Below the pieces are notes generated by a model. It worked only from the letters and a program-made list of their open reading frames with translations, was not told the origin of the DNA and ran no database searches. The translations under genes were made by a program, and so were the position numbers. From Trichomonas vaginalis G3 (Eukaryota; Parabasalia; Trichomonadida; Trichomonadidae): DNA of 64,000 nt. Positions 60,684 through 64,000 of the stretch are shown here, piece by piece. Location: assembly GCF_026262505.1 (NCBI RefSeq), contig NC_067205.1:19403645-19467644 (forward strand), written 5' to 3'. Position 1 is the stretch's first letter. Each line of letters starts with the position of its first letter.

Positions 60684-63137
60684 ATGACTTATATCATTAA
60701 TATTCCTGCACCAACTACAGCATTTGATCCAAACTCGACGGTTTGCAGTGTACCTTTCATAAATGACAGTTCATTAATTACTTTAAGGGATTCAACAGTT
60801 AATGAATCATTAAAGGCGTCATTAATGAAAATCATTGATTTTAACTCATTCACGAATACATATAATTCATTCATTAATGTTTCATATGCTTCTAAAGAAG
60901 GTGAGCCAAAAACTATCAATAAAGCGGTGTATGAAATAAAAGCATCAACGACGAAATTGAATTCGTTAACTTTTGACGGTGATAGTTTCGTTAATGACAT
61001 AACATCGGGGAAAACAATTTTAACGAAAGAATACTTAAAATCTCATGTTAGTGAGTTCGTTGAAATTGAAAAAGAAGGTGGAATTAAGTTCGATCCACTG
61101 AATTTCATTTTCAGCTTAGCGAATGCGGGTATTAATTTTGCTGAATGGACAACTATACAGAGTGAAATAAATGCAATATGGACGTTTTTGGGGTCAAAAG
61201 CGGGAATGGGTGAGCTTGTAAATGCTGCAAGAACATTAGGTGAAACAGGAAATTTTGTAGATGGTTTTAAAAGACTTGTTTCAAATGTTTTAACAAACAC
61301 AAAGAAATTATTTAGATATACCATACATAACGGTCAGATTTTCGAACAGATAGCAACAAACCCTCCGGTTATGGCTGCGTTGATGATGGTTAGAGATATA
61401 AAACCGCGTAACGACGGGAACGAAGAACATGAACAACAGGATACTGGTCGGGTTATTCGAGACATTAAAAACGTGTATCCTGAAGTTATTGATTTATTTA
61501 GAGGAGTTAATGATTCGATTTCAAATCATTCTATAACCCTCGATGAAGAGAATAAATTAACAGATTATATATTCGTCATTATTGCAGAATTAATGAAGAG
61601 AATAAATGAAAAAGGAATTGGTGATATCATTAATGTCAGCGATGTAATGATGAAAAGAAATTTTGACTCATTATTTACAAAACCGAAAACAGAATATAGT
61701 CTTTATGACGTAATTACCGAATTAATGAAAAAGATTAATGATAATAAGAGTTCTGGCGGAAGAGTTGAATTAGAAGTGAATGATGTTAATGAGAAATTAG
61801 CCGAAAAAGCAGATAAAAACCATGTTCATTATATAAGTTCAGACGAACAGATTATAACGGACTACCATGGATATTTAACACAGGATGAACAAATAAGCAC
61901 TGAAGATGTTAATGAAAGAAGATATAAATTCATTCGTGCTAAAGGTTATGATATACGCTGTACTGTACAGTATGACACAGGTAAAGCACCAGAAGCATTT
62001 GGTTATAACGATGAAATTTATGCCTCTACTTTCTCTGTTAACGGTGTATTAGTTGAACCAAGATTTACATTGAGAGTTAAGACAAAAATAACTTTTGAAG
62101 ATGCTATTAAAAGTAAAGCTGACAAAGTTGAACTCGAAGCAATGAACAAAGTTTTGAAATCTCATAAACACAACATCTCCGATATAAATGAACTTCAAGC
62201 TACATTAGACAGTAAAGCCGACAAGAACCATACACATGAATCCTTCACTACTGTTAGAGCAGACGACATAATATTGAACTATACCCTTGGTTCAAGTGCA
62301 CCTTTAGAGAATCCAAGTACAAGCGTAAAAGATACACTAAACTCCTTAAATAACAAATGTATGAACATTGAAGGTCATGTCAGAAACTTTGAAACACATG
62401 AACTACCAGCAATGTTAGATAAGAAGGCAGATAAGAACCATACACATGAATTCTTCACAACTGTTGGTATAGAAAGTATTGAAGGAACGGTTGAAGGAAC
62501 TGATGGGGATGCATTATATTGTAAACCTCCTAACTTTCCACAAGGTTTAACATCGGATGAAAACATAACAACGATGAAATACATTAGATGTAGAAATGTT
62601 TATGTCATGGATGATGAAAATAAAGTTAAATTCACTGCTCAAGATTTATATGATAAGAAAGCAGACAAAACAGAGCTTCAAACATTAAAGACAGAAATAC
62701 TTCAAACATTATATCCTATAGGCTCTATTTATACGTCAATGAACTCAACAAATCCAGAAACAGTTTTAGGTTTTGGTACGTGGAAGCAGATTGTAGATAA
62801 ATTCTTATACTGTGCTAGATATTCAAAGCAAACAGGAGGTTCGAAGAAAATTAAAGAAGCAAACCTTCCACCGCACACTCATACAGGAACTACAAACACA
62901 ACAGGTAATCATTCACATTCAATAACAAAAAGAGGTTATACAAATCTTGCAGCAGGTTCGGATAGACAGGGAATGCATAGATATGATATTTCAAGTGACC
63001 CAGTAGATTCAAGCACAGGTATTTTCTGTGGAACCACAGGAAATCATTCACACACTTTCACAACAAATCCAACAGGCTCGGGTGCAGATTATATGCCACC
63101 ATTTGTGACTGTATTCGCATGGTACCGCGTTCAATGA
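60684..63137 (+). CDS. Phage-type tail-fibre protein with collar/Gp10-like C-terminus
   Basis: 817 residues. It starts with the third FDP repeat. Then come a hydrophobic region (about 140-230), helical parts and several linkers of the type SKADKNHTHESFTTV, familiar from phage tail-fibre repeats. The last 145 residues begin YPIGSIYTSMNSTNPETVLG and FGTWKQI. They contain three His-rich clusters (PPHTHTGTT, GNHSHSI, GNHSHTF) and end in YMPPFVTVFAWYRVQ, the signature of bacteriophage tail-collar/short-tail-fibre receptor-binding domains that trimerise around metal-bound histidines. It should be a trimeric host-attachment spike. It belongs with the preceding 149-codon ORF. Confidence 0.85.
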   Translation: MTYIINIPAPTTAFDPNSTVCSVPFINDSSLITLRDSTVNESLKASLMKIIDFNSFTNTYNSFINVSYASKEGEPKTINKAVYEIKASTTKLNSLTFDGDSFVNDITSGKTILTKEYLKSHVSEFVEIEKEGGIKFDPLNFIFSLANAGINFAEWTTIQSEINAIWTFLGSKAGMGELVNAARTLGETGNFVDGFKRLVSNVLTNTKKLFRYTIHNGQIFEQIATNPPVMAALMMVRDIKPRNDGNEEHEQQDTGRVIRDIKNVYPEVIDLFRGVNDSISNHSITLDEENKLTDYIFVIIAELMKRINEKGIGDIINVSDVMMKRNFDSLFTKPKTEYSLYDVITELMKKINDNKSSGGRVELEVNDVNEKLAEKADKNHVHYISSDEQIITDYHGYLTQDEQISTEDVNERRYKFIRAKGYDIRCTVQYDTGKAPEAFGYNDEIYASTFSVNGVLVEPRFTLRVKTKITFEDAIKSKADKVELEAMNKVLKSHKHNISDINELQATLDSKADKNHTHESFTTVRADDIILNYTLGSSAPLENPSTSVKDTLNSLNNKCMNIEGHVRNFETHELPAMLDKKADKNHTHEFFTTVGIESIEGTVEGTDGDALYCKPPNFPQGLTSDENITTMKYIRCRNVYVMDDENKVKFTAQDLYDKKADKTELQTLKTEILQTLYPIGSIYTSMNSTNPETVLGFGTWKQIVDKFLYCARYSKQTGGSKKIKEANLPPHTHTGTTNTTGNHSHSITKRGYTNLAAGSDRQGMHRYDISSDPVDSSTGIFCGTTGNHSHTFTTNPTGSGADYMPPFVTVFAWYRVQ

Positions 63138-63142
63138 ACGCG
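63126..63142. terminator. Hairpin overlapping the fibre stop codon
   Basis: CGCGTTCAATGAACGCG is a palindrome with 8-bp arms around one base; the TGA stop of the fibre gene lies within it. It may be a 3'-end signal like the pair at 59137-59169. Confidence 0.55.
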
Positions 63143-63177
63143 CTTGAGCCTAGAATAAAATCTTTAACTTTACATAA

Positions 63178-64000
63178 ATGAGCTTGAAAGAAGTATTCGA
63201 ACAACATCCATGGAGGTCTTTTAAGAAATTCAATGAAGCTGCAAAGAGTTCGGGATTTACTAACAGAGCTGAAGTGAAAAGGTTCTTTAACAAAAATGTT
63301 GTACATCAAACAAAAATAAATCCTTACGACTACTTTTTACCAATTTACTCCAACACCCGACGCATACCAATTTGACACTCTCATTCAAAGCAGAAAAGGA
63401 GGACATAAACCATTCCTCATCTTCATAAATGTTAACACTCGCAAAGCTTTTGCGTATATAATGAGAAATAAAGGAACTCGTGAAGTGTTAAGAGTTTTAC
63501 AAAAGTTTGTAGCAGAACATAACCCAAGTACTTTAACATCAGACCAAGACAGTGCATACCTCAGCAATGAAATCACAGAATTTCTCATTAAGCATAACAT
63601 AACTCACTACACCACTGAAGACCATAACCATAACATACTCGGCATCATTAACCGCTTCATAAGAACGCTCAGAGATTTAAATCAAGAGCGAGACTTTACC
63701 GAAGAAACAATGAAACACTTTCTCGAAGTATATAATTCCTCAACACATTCTACAACAGGACATACACCAAATTCAATGACACAACAACAAGAAGAAAAGT
63801 ATATACAAAAGAAACGAAGTCAAACACAAAATATCAGAAATTCAAAACAATTTACACTCATTCCTGGTACAAAAGTTCGTGTAGTTCTTGACGACAAACC
63901 ATTGACAAAGAAACGTTTAAGGTTAAGTCGAAATTATTATATCGTAGACTCTACACAAGGTAATGGATATCTTATAAAAGCTGCTGACGACTCCATAGCA
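63178..64000 (+). pseudogene. Maverick c-integrase, frameshifted and cut by the window end
   Basis: The N-terminal 60 residues (MSLKEVFEQHPWRSFKKFNE to DYFLPIYSNT) are in one frame. Near 63358, at ACACCCGAC, the frame moves by +1 and reads DAYQFDTLIQSRKGGHKPFL, TLTSDQDSAYLSNEITEFL and HNILGIINRFIRTLRDLNQE, the RNase-H-like core of retroviral-type integrases. The first two catalytic Asp are in QFD and SDQD. Where Glu is expected, the motif is GIINRF. A chromo/SH3-like end (TKVRVVLDDKPLTKKRLRLS) runs to the window edge. It would insert element DNA. The shift is an inactivating change, a base-calling error or programmed +1 slippage. Confidence 0.8.

Larger units (their letters stand above)
54952..64000. 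mobile_element. Maverick/Polinton element, partial (continues beyond the window)
   Basis: A compact run of about ten genes on both strands includes a packaging ATPase, candidate virion proteins, a fibre protein and a c-integrase, in DNA with distinct codon and gene packing. This combination defines Mavericks/Polintons, virus-like transposons abundant in Trichomonas. The left end is not fixed: terminal inverted repeats cannot be tested without the other end. The 34-bp repeat at 54952 and 55431 and the change of sequence character after the hAT relic place the border near 54.87-54.95 kb. Protein-primed DNA polymerase B and the adenain-like protease should lie to the right. Confidence 0.85.

Noticed and set aside
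1-64000. tRNA and rRNA genes
   Set aside because: I looked for T-loop (GTTCGAATC-like) patterns and rRNA-like blocks and found none convincing; a covariance search would be needed to exclude them.

Overview
The window looks like nuclear DNA of a trichomonad parabasalid, most probably Trichomonas vaginalis. The reasons are: AT-rich sequence with single-exon, ATG-started genes; TCA-type initiator (Inr) sequences within about 20 bases of some start codons; fragmented surface proteins with beta-helix repeats and a TM plus short basic tail; ankyrin, DOCK, metacaspase and Rab genes; and an integrated Maverick/Polinton, an element family very abundant in that genome. The species is an inference and was not tested by any search.

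Host genes. At 1-1859 lies the 3' part of a low-complexity tail-anchored protein. Further intact host genes are a coiled-coil protein (4.4-5.1 kb), ubiquitin-like/eS31 (11.9 kb), a CAMK-type kinase (12.6 kb), a GAF-PDE (15.3-18.1 kb), an unknown protein (18.8 kb), a TMEM62-like membrane phosphoesterase (38.9 kb), an ankyrin protein (41.1 kb), a TRIC-like membrane protein (45.1 kb), a GT-C-like polytopic protein (47.6 kb), a metacaspase (49.7 kb), a Rab5-like GTPase (50.8 kb) and a helical-repeat protein (52.0 kb). Broken host genes are a GT61 glycosyltransferase with one in-frame stop (5.4 kb) and a DOCK-family GEF with two stops and several frameshifts (20.2-23.9 kb). Six or seven pieces of a surface beta-helix family are scattered through the window. 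Three of them are startless but otherwise open cassettes of about 1 kb with closely similar 5' borders.

Non-coding and mobile DNA. Five elements with terminal inverted repeats (TIRs) can be delimited to the base, four with matching target duplications: 3.4-4.2 kb (TTAA), 6.7-7.9 kb (TA, foldback), 8.1-8.9 kb (10 bp) and 37.2-37.8 kb (8 bp). The fifth, at 46.5-47.5 kb, has an 8-9 bp duplication. The centre of the window is a 6.2-kb satellite of about 51 units of 122 bp. Every monomer is tiled end to end by three hairpins, and two monomer types differ by inversion of one hairpin loop. The array runs into a large foldback whose opposite arm carries only about 1.6 inverted monomers, so the whole structure resembles a strongly asymmetric foldback transposon. 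Two further short tandem arrays (124-bp and 113-bp periods) and a GC-rich island follow it.

Maverick. From about 54.9 kb to the right edge lies one end of a Maverick/Polinton, next to a hAT transposase remnant and a decayed minisatellite. It carries small element proteins, candidate virion proteins packed without a single intergenic base, an A32/FtsK-type packaging ATPase, a phage-type tail-fibre/collar protein and a retroviral-type integrase cut by the window edge. The polymerase and protease expected in a full element are not in the window. The fibre and integrase reading frames are each broken once, so this copy may be decaying, unless the breaks are sequencing errors or programmed frameshifts.
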